Positions 27,207-36,465 of a stretch of DNA of 64,000 nucleotides are shown one piece after another. The stretch comes from Bifidobacterium pseudolongum subsp. globosum (GTDB taxonomy: Bacteria; Actinomycetota; Actinomycetes; Actinomycetales; Bifidobacteriaceae). A program made the position numbers and the translations under genes. The DNA lies in NCBI RefSeq assembly GCF_004155535.1, contig NZ_RYUH01000010.1:186001-250000 (forward strand), in the 5' to 3' direction. Numbering within the stretch: position 1 is the stretch's first letter; each line of letters begins with the position of its first letter. The notes under the pieces are model-generated. The model saw only the letters and a program-made list of their open reading frames with translations, ran no database searches and was not told the origin of the DNA.

Positions 27207-27590
27207 TTGGGCACGAACACAATCACACAACAACTACTCACCGGAGAGCGCGCGCTGTTCCAGGCGCAGGACCTTGCCATCCGGGACTGCGTGTTCGAGA
27301 ACGGCGAATCACCGCTCAAGGAATCCCGCGGCATTACCTTCGAGAATTGCACCATAGAGAGTCTGCAGGGGCTGTGCTATGTCGATGGACTCACCATGCG
27401 CGACTGCCGCCTCATCAACACCACGCGCGCCTTCGAATACTGCACCGACATCGACGCGCAGAGCACCACGCGAATCGACGGCATCGTCAATCCCACCTCG
27501 GTAATCATCCGCGCGCCGCAATTCGGCGAGATCGTGCAGAACGACCCCGCAATCGACCGGTCGCAGATCACCATTGTGGAAACGGAGTGA
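27207..27590 (+). pseudogene. DUF3737 gene with a large internal deletion
   Basis: The open frame begins at a doubtful TTG. It reads LLTGERALFQAQDLAIRD and GESPLKESR, the N-terminus of DUF3737 beta-helix proteins, and then passes straight into CTIESLQGLCYVDGLTMRDC and NTTRAFEYC, which is the C-terminal part. The middle repeats, usually about 150 residues, are missing although the frame is kept. It sits between pbuX and the PatB-like gene. Either a decayed gene or a shortened protein. Confidence 0.7.
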
Positions 27591-27595
27591 ACGAC

Positions 27596-28795
27596 ATGGA
27601 CATCAACGAACGCATACCGGCATTCGACGACGCGGTGGACCGCACCTCGATCTGTTCGATGAAATGGGACGTGGCCGAAGGCGAACTGCCGATGTGGGTG
27701 GCGGACATGGATTTCGCCACGGCACCGTGCATTGTCGAGGCGCTACGCCAGCGGGTATCGAACGGAACATTCGGCTACACCGACGTGCCTCCCACCTGGA
27801 ACGCGGCGGTCGCGCAGTGGTGGGGCACACGGTACGGCATGAGCGTCGAGCAAAGCCACATCACCTTCACCACCGGTGTGATCCCGGCCATTTCCTCGCT
27901 GGTGCGCTCGCTGACGAACGTCGCGGAGAAAGTCGTCATCCAGCCGCCCGTCTACAACATCTTCACGAATTCGATTGTCAACAACGGCCGCCGTGTGCTG
28001 AACAACCCCCTGCGGTACGTCGACGGCGCGTACAGCATGGACTTCGCCGACCTCGAGCGCAAACTCTCCGACCCGCTCACCCGACTGATGATCCTATGCA
28101 ACCCGCAGAATCCGAGCGGCAATGTCTGGAGCGCCGACGACCTCGCCCGTATCGGTGAGCTCTGCGCACGCCATGACGTCACGGTCATCTCCGACGAGGT
28201 ACACTGCGACATCGTGCGCCCCGGCATGGTGCATACGCCGTTCGCCGCGGTCAATGATCTCAACCGCTCGATCTGCGTGACCTGTTCCTCCCCGTCGAAA
28301 GCATTCAATGTGGCGGGACTGCAGTCCGCCTACTTCATCTGCGACGATGAGGGAATCCGTGCACGCGCGGTACGCGGCGTCAACACCGACGAAGTCGCTG
28401 AACCGAACGATTTCGCGGTGTTCTCGACAATCGCCGCCTATACGCAGGGCGCGGCATGGCTCGAGCAGCTGCGCCGTGTGGTGCAACGCAACAAAGACCA
28501 CGTCATGGAACGGCTCAAACGGGATTGCCCAGGCCTGATACGCATGGTGCCGTCAGACGCCACCTATCTCGCATGGATTGACTGCAGTGGTCTCCTCGAG
28601 CACACCGGAGAGCGCACCGCGGAACGGCTCTGCACGTATCTGCGCGAACATACAGGGCTCGTGCTTTCCTACGGCGGCATCTACGGGGCCAACGGCGAGC
28701 GCTTCCTACGCATGAATCTCGGCACGCGCGCTGATCTCGTCATCGATGGCACGGCGCGTCTGATCGACGGCACGCACGGCTACCTCAACGCCTGA
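27596..28795 (+). CDS. PatB/MalY-type PLP lyase or aminotransferase
   Basis: 399 aa fold-type I PLP enzyme, start 5 bases after the previous stop. Motifs: MWVADMDFATAP and GTFGYTDVPP (typical of MalY/PatB), NPQNPSGNVW, ISDEVHCDIV, SSPSKAFNVAG with the PLP Lys near 235, and RMNLGT near the C-terminus. Most likely a cystathionine beta-lyase (C-S lyase) giving homocysteine, pyruvate and ammonia. An aminotransferase role cannot be excluded. Confidence 0.88.
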   Translation: MDINERIPAFDDAVDRTSICSMKWDVAEGELPMWVADMDFATAPCIVEALRQRVSNGTFGYTDVPPTWNAAVAQWWGTRYGMSVEQSHITFTTGVIPAISSLVRSLTNVAEKVVIQPPVYNIFTNSIVNNGRRVLNNPLRYVDGAYSMDFADLERKLSDPLTRLMILCNPQNPSGNVWSADDLARIGELCARHDVTVISDEVHCDIVRPGMVHTPFAAVNDLNRSICVTCSSPSKAFNVAGLQSAYFICDDEGIRARAVRGVNTDEVAEPNDFAVFSTIAAYTQGAAWLEQLRRVVQRNKDHVMERLKRDCPGLIRMVPSDATYLAWIDCSGLLEHTGERTAERLCTYLREHTGLVLSYGGIYGANGERFLRMNLGTRADLVIDGTARLIDGTHGYLNA

Positions 28796-28825
28796 CCGCG
28801 CACAAACAGCCACAGGCGAACCCTA

Positions 28826-29734
28826 TCAGTCGAAATCCGGCTCGTACTTCTTCTTCGCATAATGGACGACGATCCATTTGATGACGAAGGTCATGCCGAG
28901 TGTGACGGCGAGGGGAATCCAGAAATACGAGGTTCGTAGCGTCGGCAGGAAGTACAGTGCGAGTGCGCCGAGCACTCCGAGGATGGTCGCGAAGCTTGTC
29001 AGTGATGTGGAGAAGTCACACAGCCTCTTCTCCGCAAGCCGTGTTTCGCGGCGTTCGTCGGACTCCTGGGTGCCGAGCTCATAGATGTTGATAAGGCGCA
29101 ACGCCTTGAAATTGTAGAGGAAGAGGTTCGTGCGGACACCCATGACGAACCCATAGATGTAGAGCCAGCATCCTATTGCGAGACTCGTACGGGACAGTCC
29201 GGCGACGAATTCCCCCGGCCAACGCGCACCCCAATGGAGAATCGCCGCATGCACGCCGATGATGACCACCGTTGCAAGGATCGCGCACAACACGCACATC
29301 TCCCATCCCTGCCTGCGGGCACGGGGCGTATAGAACTGTTCGATGCGCCTGAACGCACGGCGGTAGTCGTCATGGTCCTCCGCCACGTGCTTCAGTATCG
29401 TGTAACCGATGAGCACGCCGATAATCTCGATGATGAACGATTCCGGATGCCGTTGCACTTCCGGCAGTTCCACGATCTCATGTGTCATGAGTCCGATAAG
29501 GCGGTCGACCCCTTTGACAATCTCCTCGACGTCCGCTGTGTTGCGTTCCGGCAACAGCGCGAAGAACCGGCCGGCTGCGAAGCCGAGGATGATGATGGCC
29601 ACGCCGGTCGCGATCCTGCGTGCGCGTCTGCGGGCGTGCATGTCGTAGCCGAAATAGTCGCCATGCGCGGCGATCTCCTGCAGTCTTGATTCCTTCGATA
29701 CCGCGGCGGCCAAGCCGTCCCTGTCCGTGCTCAT
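28826..29734 (-). CDS. Membrane protein of unknown function, 302 aa
   Basis: About five or six hydrophobic segments (GVAIIILGFAAGRFFALLP, a helix near GVLIGYTILKH, VLCAILATVVIIGVHAAILHW, LAIGCWLYIYGFVMGV, a C-terminal pair). A charged loop (HVAEDHDDYRRAFRRIEQFY) lies between them and a Lys-rich cytoplasmic tail ends the protein. No family is recognised. Convergent with the PatB-like gene; the 299 bases upstream (29735-30033) hold the divergent promoters but no clear motif. Confidence 0.7.
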   Translation of the reverse strand: MSTDRDGLAAAVSKESRLQEIAAHGDYFGYDMHARRRARRIATGVAIIILGFAAGRFFALLPERNTADVEEIVKGVDRLIGLMTHEIVELPEVQRHPESFIIEIIGVLIGYTILKHVAEDHDDYRRAFRRIEQFYTPRARRQGWEMCVLCAILATVVIIGVHAAILHWGARWPGEFVAGLSRTSLAIGCWLYIYGFVMGVRTNLFLYNFKALRLINIYELGTQESDERRETRLAEKRLCDFSTSLTSFATILGVLGALALYFLPTLRTSYFWIPLAVTLGMTFVIKWIVVHYAKKKYEPDFD

Positions 29735-30033
29735 TGGTCACACCCCATCCGTGTTCGTTCCATACTCGTCTCGATTCACATGCCAGGCATTGCCGATTCC
29801 GCATCGCCTCTTTGCCGACCAGCGTAGTCCGGAGCTTTCGCGCATGCCCCACATGCTCGCTGTCAGCGTTGCGTCCCTTCCGTGCCAACGGCCCCAAGAC
29901 CACACCAAACTGCGCGGTCCCGCGATGTGCAAAAAGTCGGTTTTCCGCGCCGTATTCCCATATATCTCCATAGGAGAATCAATTCCAGCTGTCATAGAAT
30001 CGCATCGAGTCCCACGACGATGCAAGGAGAATC

Positions 30034-31035
30034 ATGAAGGCAGCGGTATTGGACCGGTATGACCGCCAGGGAGCCACACTGCAGGTACGCGACATACCCA
30101 ATCCGACGATAGGACCGGACGACGTCCTCGTGCGTGTGACGTTCGCGGGCGTCAATCCACTGGACAACATGATTGTGCGCGGCGAGGTGAAGCTCATCGT
30201 GCCGTACCGCACGCCACTGACGATGGGCAACGAGTTCGTCGGCGTGGTGGAGAGGACCGGAACACGGGTCACGCGATTCTCTGAGGGCGAGCGTGTATAT
30301 GGGCGCATGCCGTTGGATGCCATCGGCGCGTTCGCGCAGTTCGTATCCATCCCCCAATCGGCGCTCGCGGCGACTCCGGAGTACATGAGCGACGAGGAGG
30401 CGGCCTGCGTGCCGTTGACGGCGTTGACCGCATGGCAGGCATACGAACTCATGCATGTGGCCGAAGGCGGACGCCTGTTCATCTCCGGGGCGACGGGAAG
30501 CCTGGGCGCGATGGCGGTGCCGATCGCACGCGACCTGGGCCTCGAGGTGTCCGTCAGCGGTGGCGCCTCCGGCCGGCGGCGCATGCTCGACATGGGCGTG
30601 GCGACCTTCGTCGACTACAAGACGCAGGACTACGCCACGATGCTGTCGGGCATGGACTACGTGCTCGATACGGTGGGTGACCGTGAGATCGGCAAGGAGC
30701 TGGGCATCCTCAAACGGGGCGGCACCCTGGTCTCGTTGCGCGGCACGCCGAATGGCGCGTTCGCCAGGCGCATCGGATTGCCTTGGTACAAGCGCGTCCT
30801 GTTCGACGCGGCCGGCATGAGGAACGACCGTCTGGCTCACAGGCGTGCCCAACGCTATGAGTTCATCTTCGTGCATGCCGACGGTGCCGGCCTCGACAGG
30901 GTCTCGCGCATGTTCGAGCGCCACGAAGTGCATCCGACCGTCAACGATGTCTATGATCTGGCACAGGTCAACGACGCCATGGAGCGCGTGCGTCGCGGCG
31001 GCTCGAACGGCAAGACGCTACTGCGTATCGGCTGA
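30034..31035 (+). CDS. Zinc-free NADP-dependent alcohol dehydrogenase/quinone reductase family protein
   Basis: 333 aa medium-chain reductase. The N-terminal GroES-like fold (GPDDVLVRVTFAGVNPLDN, MGNEFVGVV) lacks the Cys/His ligands of zinc ADHs. The nucleotide-binding motif is FISGATGSLGAMAVPIARDLG, and VLDTVGD follows. A quinone or enone reductase is likely; the substrate is unknown. Ribosome site AAGGAGAATC before the ATG. Confidence 0.88.
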   Translation: MKAAVLDRYDRQGATLQVRDIPNPTIGPDDVLVRVTFAGVNPLDNMIVRGEVKLIVPYRTPLTMGNEFVGVVERTGTRVTRFSEGERVYGRMPLDAIGAFAQFVSIPQSALAATPEYMSDEEAACVPLTALTAWQAYELMHVAEGGRLFISGATGSLGAMAVPIARDLGLEVSVSGGASGRRRMLDMGVATFVDYKTQDYATMLSGMDYVLDTVGDREIGKELGILKRGGTLVSLRGTPNGAFARRIGLPWYKRVLFDAAGMRNDRLAHRRAQRYEFIFVHADGAGLDRVSRMFERHEVHPTVNDVYDLAQVNDAMERVRRGGSNGKTLLRIG

Positions 31036-31319
31036 GCGTCCCCGCGGGGAATCATCCATTGCACACCCCCATATGCACATACCGTCGTGTGCCGTCCATT
31101 TCCATGCTAACGGCATTGCGTTCCGCTTACGCCCGCAGCTTGGCACCGCACGGGGCAATCAGGTTCCCCACCGTATTCATGGACCGGGGGCAGGGCCCTC
31201 GTCCATTTGCGCATCACCGCCCAAGGGTGGATCGGCACGGACTTCGGTGGTGCGCCGGCAGAGTGGCAAACGGGTAGAATATGAACGTCCGGGTCCGAAC
31301 CGTCGGGGAATGAGGAATC

Positions 31320-32345
31320 ATGGTGGATGAATACACGCGACAGGCGCTGGCATCGATGCCGAAATGCGAACTGCATCTGCATATCGAGGGAACGCTTGAA
31401 CCACAGCTGGCGCTTACGTTGGCCGAGCGCAATGGCGTCGCGCTACCTTGGACGAACATCGACGAGCTCAAGGCCCAGTACGAATTCGAGGATCTGCAGT
31501 CGTTCCTCAACCTCTATTATGCGCTGATGAAGACGTTGAAGACAGAGGAGGATTTCAAGGACCTCATGCTCGCCTATCTCACACGGGCGAACGCGAACGG
31601 GGTCAGGCATGCGGAGATCTTCTTCGATCCGCAGGTGCATGTGTGCACGAATGGACTGGGGTTCAACACGGTGCTCGACGGCCTGCTGGAGGGCATGGCG
31701 ATCGGACGCGAGCGTTTCGGCATCACCGGCGGCCTGATCCTGAGCATCGTGCGCGACATGGATATCGATTCGGCGAACATGATTCTCGATCTGGCACAGC
31801 CACGGAAAGCCGAGATCCTCGGCATCGGCCTGGATTCGGCGGAAGTCGGGCATCCACCGGCACGATTCGTCGACCAGTTCGCGCGTGCAAGGCGGTTTGG
31901 CTGGCATTGCGTGGCTCATGCCGGTGAGGAGGGCCCTGCCGCGTATATCCGTGATGCGCTCGATCTGCTGCATGCCGAGCGCATCGACCATGGCATTCAC
32001 ATCCAAGACGACACGGAGTTGCTGGAGCGTGTGGCGCGCGATGGCGTTCCGCTCACCTGCTGCCCGCTGTCGAACCTCAGGCTGCAGGTCGTGCACGACA
32101 TGCGCGAGCATCCGATTCCCCGATTCCTTGACGAAGGGGTCATGTGCACGATCAATTCGGACGATCCCGCGTATTTCGGCGGCTATGTTGCCGCGAACTA
32201 CACCGCGCTCGTCTCCATCGGCATGTCGATGGAGACGTTGGCGGCGCTCGCCGGCAACTCGATCGACGCGTCGTTCGCTCCGGAAGCTCGCAAAACGCAG
32301 CTCCATGCGGAACTCGCCACATGGCGAACGAGGCACGGGCTCTGA
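31320..32345 (+). CDS. Adenine deaminase (adenosine deaminase superfamily)
   Basis: 341 aa metal-dependent hydrolase. Metal ligands in CELHLHIEGTLEP and the HAGEEG motif; a late His in IDHGIHI; NSDDPAYFGGYVAANY near the end. The double Asp with PAYFGGY is the form seen in type 2 adenine deaminases, whereas adenosine deaminases have a different sequence there. I therefore favour adenine to hypoxanthine plus ammonia. Adenosine as substrate remains possible. Confidence 0.85.
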   Translation: MVDEYTRQALASMPKCELHLHIEGTLEPQLALTLAERNGVALPWTNIDELKAQYEFEDLQSFLNLYYALMKTLKTEEDFKDLMLAYLTRANANGVRHAEIFFDPQVHVCTNGLGFNTVLDGLLEGMAIGRERFGITGGLILSIVRDMDIDSANMILDLAQPRKAEILGIGLDSAEVGHPPARFVDQFARARRFGWHCVAHAGEEGPAAYIRDALDLLHAERIDHGIHIQDDTELLERVARDGVPLTCCPLSNLRLQVVHDMREHPIPRFLDEGVMCTINSDDPAYFGGYVAANYTALVSIGMSMETLAALAGNSIDASFAPEARKTQLHAELATWRTRHGL

Positions 32346-32468
32346 TTATTCCTCTGCACCCACATCGATGAACGATCCCATATGGTGCATCAATGCGGAT
32401 GCAGACGTGTCAACGTCGTCTCATGCGGCCCTGCGCCAAGCACCAATACCTTATCCGCCCATAAGGCG

Positions 32469-32505
32469 GAAGGCCGCACGGAGACATCCCCGCCATGCGG
32501 CCTTC
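32469..32505. terminator. Terminator between the deaminase and the XRE gene
   Basis: 10-bp stem (GAAGGCCGCA at 32469-32478 with TGCGGCCTTC at 32496-32505) between convergent genes. Confidence 0.6.
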
Positions 32506-32528
32506 AATGTGGCATAGCTGCATTGCGG

Positions 32529-33350
32529 TCACCCGACCACGGTTCTCCGGGTGAAGGCATACCGGACGAAACAGGTACCAGACGCAATCAGGAGGCATGC
32601 GATGGTGAGGGTGTCGGAGATTTCAAACTCCGGTTCACCAAGCATATGCGACAGGATGAGGTTGATGACGATTTCGAGCAAGGCCGCCAGCACGCAGGCC
32701 GCACCCCATGCAACAAGCCGACGGCGGCCATCGCATATCCGGAAGATGACAACCACCGCCCATAGGAACACAATCGCCGGAATCGCGGTCGCCGCGCCGA
32801 TGGACAGTACCCGCCCCTCATTCAGCAGATGACTGAGCACAAACAGGTATGGAATCGTGAGCACCGTCAACGCGCCCAAGCCAACATATACTCCCCTGCC
32901 ACCCATGCGCATCGCCGGCACGATGACCGCCCACGCATAAAGGATGGAACTGACGGGAATCCACGACCAAGTGAGTGCCCCTGATATGGACAGATCGCAG
33001 ATCAGGCATATCAGTATGCCCACAAGCATCAACGCGGAAAGCGCGATCGCCGTGACACGGTTCCAACGCACGGCGCGTTCGTCTTCGCGCTGCAACGCGA
33101 GCAGGTTCTCATCGGCCTTCTCCTCGATCTCCTCTTTCGTCAGCTCCTCCCCGCTGAGCAGTTCGTTCACCGTGATTCCCAGTATGTCGCATAACGGCAA
33201 CATGATGGATGCGTCCGGCATGCTCTTGCCGGTCTCCCATTTTGAGACCGCCCGGTCGGTGATGTTCAGCTTCTGCGCCAACTGCAGCTGGGTCAGGTTC
33301 TTCGCCTTGCGTCGTGTGGCGATGAACGCGCCGATTGTTGTCTGATTCAT
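32529..33350 (-). CDS. XRE-type DNA-binding protein with membrane domain
   Basis: 273 aa. Residues ~7-62 are an XRE helix-turn-helix (IATRRKAKNLTQLQLAQKLN, DRAVSKWETGKSMPDASIML). An acidic linker (GEELTKEEIEEKADE) leads to about six membrane helices from residue ~100. Such proteins sense something at or in the membrane and bind DNA while tethered; the signal is unknown. A copy of the 105-bp dispersed repeat begins 16 bases upstream of its start codon. Confidence 0.85.
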   Translation of the reverse strand: MNQTTIGAFIATRRKAKNLTQLQLAQKLNITDRAVSKWETGKSMPDASIMLPLCDILGITVNELLSGEELTKEEIEEKADENLLALQREDERAVRWNRVTAIALSALMLVGILICLICDLSISGALTWSWIPVSSILYAWAVIVPAMRMGGRGVYVGLGALTVLTIPYLFVLSHLLNEGRVLSIGAATAIPAIVFLWAVVVIFRICDGRRRLVAWGAACVLAALLEIVINLILSHMLGEPEFEISDTLTIACLLIASGTCFVRYAFTRRTVVG

Positions 33351-33366
33351 CGTCTTCGCTCCTTTC

Positions 33367-33471
33367 GCCCTTCACGCTACAGGCAGCATCGGCGACAAGG
33401 CGCGATCCCACCCATGTTTCGACTGAACCGTTGGTTGAATTGTGGAACTCAACCAATGGTTGAGTCCGGAT
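33367..33471. repeat. 105-bp dispersed repeat, copy A
   Basis: Aligns without gaps to 35857-35961 at about three-quarters identity (shared blocks: GCTACAGGCAGCAT, TGAATTGTGG, TGAGTCCGGAT). It contains the near-perfect hairpin ACTCAACCA-A-TGGTTGAGT near its right end. It lies directly upstream of the XRE gene. No transposase nearby. Confidence 0.8.
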
Positions 33472-33637
33472 TCGCACGCCCTTTGGCGGGCGTTACCGCC
33501 ATCAGCCAGCTGCACGCATGTCCATGCACAATGCAGCCGAGCGCTCCCGGACAGTTTCGTCAATCATATCTGACAAATTCATCTACATCACTATGAATAA
33601 CAGTTATATCTTACATTTATGCAATATTATGTTAAAC

Positions 33638-33655
33638 TGTCAGATACAACTGACA
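33638..33655. promoter_or_regulatory. Inverted repeat in the promoter of the AAA/DUF4143 gene
   Basis: TGTCAG-ATACAA-CTGACA, in a markedly AT-rich stretch (about 33550-33680), 26 bases before the gene. A further TCTGACA half-site lies near 33568. Probably an operator. Confidence 0.45.
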
Positions 33656-33680
33656 TTTTGAACAAACAGAGACCACACAC

Positions 33681-34919
33681 ATGAAACAGTACATCGACCG
33701 ACCACAGTATATGGATCTGCTCGAATCCCATCTCGACTCCGAGCAGGTCAAAGTGCTACAGGGCATTCGTAGGTGCGGAAAGTCGAGTCTGCTCGAAATG
33801 CTCCGCACGCGTCTGCTCGAACGCGGGATTCCGGAACGGAATATCTATCGCAAGCGTTTCGATGAATTCGGACTCCCCCTCGCATTCACCGCAGAACAGC
33901 TCATCTCAGAGCTACAGCACATGCTGAGCCAGTCAGATGATTCGAAGATGCGCTATGTCTTCCTGGACGAAATCCAAGAGGTGCATGACTGGCCAAAGGT
34001 GGTGCGCGGACTGCACACGCTGGACAATGTCGACGTGTATATCACCGGTTCGAACGCACATCTGCTCTCAACAGACCTTGCGACCGCACTAGCCGGCAGA
34101 ACAGTGACCATCGACGTGCATCCGCTCTCGTTCAAGGAATACCTTGCATTCACGCGCGCACTGTTCGAAACCCGTGCGAACCTCTCCCATGATGAACTGT
34201 TCGCGGATTACGTTCGTTTCGGAGGCATGCCCACACTCTTCGCACTGCGAGAATTCTCCGAGGATGGGATCGCCCGCGAACTCGAGTCGGTATACAACAC
34301 CGTCATTCTGCGCGACGTCGCCCAGCATCTGCAGATTCGTGACATTCCTTTGCTCAATCGCCTTGTCACCTATCTTTTCTCGACATCGGGAAATCTCTTT
34401 TCCGCTCGAAAAATCGTCGGAGCGCTCATGAGCGGCGGCCGAAAGACTTCGGTCGAGACCATCGAGACATACATCGACGGCCTCACGCGCGCATTCATCC
34501 TGTTCGCGACCGTGCAGTTCGGCCTCCAAGGAAAGGATCTGCTGAATCCACTTCGCAAGTTCTATGTCGAGGATTCAGGATTACGCAACATCGCAAGCGG
34601 CTTCTCCTCGCAGAATTACGGATTCCAATTGGAGAACATCGTCGCGAATGAACTGCGCAGGCGTGGATATGATGTGCGCGTCGGGAGCCTGCGGAGAGGT
34701 GAGGTCGATTTCATTGCACAACAATTCGACAAGAGAATCTACATTCAAGTCACCGAGACGATGCTCGACGACACCACCCGTGCACGGGAACTCGCCCCTT
34801 TGCAATCACTGGCGGATTCATTCCCGAAAATCGTGCTTACGCTTGACAGATTCCACCTCGGCATGACCTCCGACGGTATCGAGATCCGCAACATCGTCGA
34901 TTGGCTGCTCGATTCGTGA
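33681..34919 (+). CDS. AAA ATPase with DUF4143 domain
   Basis: 412 aa. N-terminal AAA_14 ATPase: Walker A-like GIRRCGKSSLLEML, Walker B YVFLDEIQEV, sensor-like YITGSNAHLLS, and PLSFKEYLAF. The C-terminal DUF4143 part ends in a PD-(D/E)xK-like block (QLENIVANELRRRGYDVRVG, GEVDFIAQ, YIQVTET). Proteins of this kind are common accessory genes of unknown function. The AT-rich promoter differs from its surroundings and suggests acquisition. Confidence 0.88.
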   Translation: MKQYIDRPQYMDLLESHLDSEQVKVLQGIRRCGKSSLLEMLRTRLLERGIPERNIYRKRFDEFGLPLAFTAEQLISELQHMLSQSDDSKMRYVFLDEIQEVHDWPKVVRGLHTLDNVDVYITGSNAHLLSTDLATALAGRTVTIDVHPLSFKEYLAFTRALFETRANLSHDELFADYVRFGGMPTLFALREFSEDGIARELESVYNTVILRDVAQHLQIRDIPLLNRLVTYLFSTSGNLFSARKIVGALMSGGRKTSVETIETYIDGLTRAFILFATVQFGLQGKDLLNPLRKFYVEDSGLRNIASGFSSQNYGFQLENIVANELRRRGYDVRVGSLRRGEVDFIAQQFDKRIYIQVTETMLDDTTRARELAPLQSLADSFPKIVLTLDRFHLGMTSDGIEIRNIVDWLLDS

Positions 34920-34958
34920 GCGTTGCCGGAGGCAACCACACACCCACTTCCCCGCACA

Positions 34959-35399
34959 CTACAGCCATTGGATGAAGGCGGTCTTGTCAGTGCTGTTATA
35001 GCCGGCATGACGGTAGAAATCGAGCGTCTTCGGATCATGGGAACCGGTGAGCAGCATCATCTTGTAACAACCGGCCTGCCGTGCGAGCGCCTTCGCATGG
35101 TCGAGGCATGCGGTCGCATAACCACGGCCACGCGCGTCGGCGCGCGTCACGACGTTCTCAACGAACGCATATGGACGTACGCCACGCGTCAGATTCGGAA
35201 TGATGACGCATACGCATGAGGAGACGATGTCCCCATCGTGCTCACATACGATGAGATGGTGGTCGGGATCGGCGAGGATGCGCTCCCACGTGTCACGCAG
35301 ATGCCCGTTGTGTTCCGGAACCGATTGCTCGTGCAGGTCGAGGTACAGCTCGAGCAATGCGTCAAGGTCCCTTTCGTGTGCTTCCCTGATATCCGTCAT
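34959..35399 (-). CDS. GNAT family N-acetyltransferase
   Basis: 146 aa. Acetyl-CoA site motif VVTRADARGRGYATACLDHA at residues ~87-106 and the C-terminal DPKTLDFYRHAGYNS. A small-molecule or protein N-terminal acetyltransferase; the substrate is unknown. Start codon is the ATG of MTDIREAHERD. Confidence 0.87.
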   Translation of the reverse strand: MTDIREAHERDLDALLELYLDLHEQSVPEHNGHLRDTWERILADPDHHLIVCEHDGDIVSSCVCVIIPNLTRGVRPYAFVENVVTRADARGRGYATACLDHAKALARQAGCYKMMLLTGSHDPKTLDFYRHAGYNSTDKTAFIQWL

Positions 35400-35481
35400 G
35401 CCCCGTCTCCTTCATCATCATGCCCGCCTTCTGTATGACCGCCCATATTATCGCATCACGCGACGGCGCATCCATGCCGGC

Positions 35482-36465
35482 TCATGACCGTGGCGGATTC
35501 CTACGAACAAGAACGCCTTTCATATTCTCCGTCTCATTGTGCACACCGAAGATGAGCCGCTTCTCTTCCTCGGTGCAATCGATCAGGACCTTGATCTCCG
35601 AATCCCGCTTCACCAGATCCACCACGCAGATGATCGCATCGATGCCGCACGTTCCCGTCCCCACCCAGACGTCGATTCCGTCCCCATCCATCGATGTCGT
35701 ATCGCGCAGATACCCATAATCAACCGGATAGATGGAATCGGGGTACCGCGGATGACTTGTACCCCTTGGCCTATCGATCACTATCGTCGATGTGGCGGCC
35801 AACCCATCCAGGATCCTCCAGAACCCATCATCCTCCATCGCATCAGTATTCTGTTGGCCCTTCGCGCTACAGGCAGCATTGCCGGCGAGGCGAGGTTCCA
35901 TCAATGTTTCGGATGAACCATTGGCTGAATTGTGGGACCCGGCCACAGGCTGAGTCCGGATATGTCCCTGCGTAATGCAGGCGAGCGCTTGCGCCATCTC
36001 TTCCCGTGACATGAGCGTATGGATGCACACACCGCGATGTGCGGCGGCATAGTCCAGTGCGGCAATCATCTGTGGACGTCGCTGGGTGGGAAAGTCGATG
36101 ATGCACCGCCGGAACTCCTCATCGAATTCACACTCGGCCCACGGCATGTCCTCGCGTTGCGCACCGATACGATGCTCGACGCCCGCAAGACATACGTCGG
36201 TAGGGATATCAAGGAAGAACACGGTGTCGCAATGGTCGAGACGCTGCGGCAACGTCCGGATGTAATTCCCGTCGACGATCCATGCGTCCTGTTCGAGGAT
36301 CGCCTGCAGTCGTGCGTCGAATTCCTCACGCGTGACGGTCGTGCGGTCTGGTTTATGCCACAGCATGTCCAGATAGTACAACGGCAGTCCGGTCACATCA
36401 CGCAACCGGCGCGCGAATGTGCTTTTGCCAGCTCCAGGGCATCCAATGACAAGTACGCGTCTCAT
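35482..36465 (-). CDS. Fusion of a P-loop kinase and a pyrophosphatase-like domain via a repeat
   Basis: 327 aa. Residues 1-165 are a small P-loop kinase of the adenylate-kinase/FlaR type: VLVIGCPGAGKSTFARRL, YYLDMLWHKPD, WIVDGNYIRTLPQRL. Residues ~169-203 (HIRTQPVAGSHNSANGSSET and on) are encoded by copy B of the 105-bp repeat. Residues ~212-327 resemble a family I inorganic pyrophosphatase (IVIDRPRGTSHPRY, YPVDYGYLRDTTSMDGDGID). The repeat seems to have replaced the stop and start of two neighbouring genes while keeping one frame. Whether one protein is made, and whether either half is active, is open. Confidence 0.75.
   Translation of the reverse strand: MRRVLVIGCPGAGKSTFARRLRDVTGLPLYYLDMLWHKPDRTTVTREEFDARLQAILEQDAWIVDGNYIRTLPQRLDHCDTVFFLDIPTDVCLAGVEHRIGAQREDMPWAECEFDEEFRRCIIDFPTQRRPQMIAALDYAAAHRGVCIHTLMSREEMAQALACITQGHIRTQPVAGSHNSANGSSETLMEPRLAGNAACSAKGQQNTDAMEDDGFWRILDGLAATSTIVIDRPRGTSHPRYPDSIYPVDYGYLRDTTSMDGDGIDVWVGTGTCGIDAIICVVDLVKRDSEIKVLIDCTEEEKRLIFGVHNETENMKGVLVRRNPPRS
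35857..35961. repeat. 105-bp dispersed repeat, copy B
   Basis: Second copy of the repeat at 33367-33471, same orientation, gap-free alignment. The internal hairpin of copy A has decayed here. It lies inside a coding frame and is translated as a ~35-residue linker. Confidence 0.8.

Noticed and set aside
26235..27207. Long plus-strand frame leading into the DUF3737 remnant
   Set aside because: It runs out of phase through pbuX, where the product is Arg/Pro-rich; only the part after about 27207 resembles a protein family.
33109..33477. 122-aa minus-strand frame through repeat copy A into the XRE gene
   Set aside because: It only shares the repeat-encoded peptide and then runs out of phase through the XRE gene; the XRE frame has its own ATG and HTH domain.
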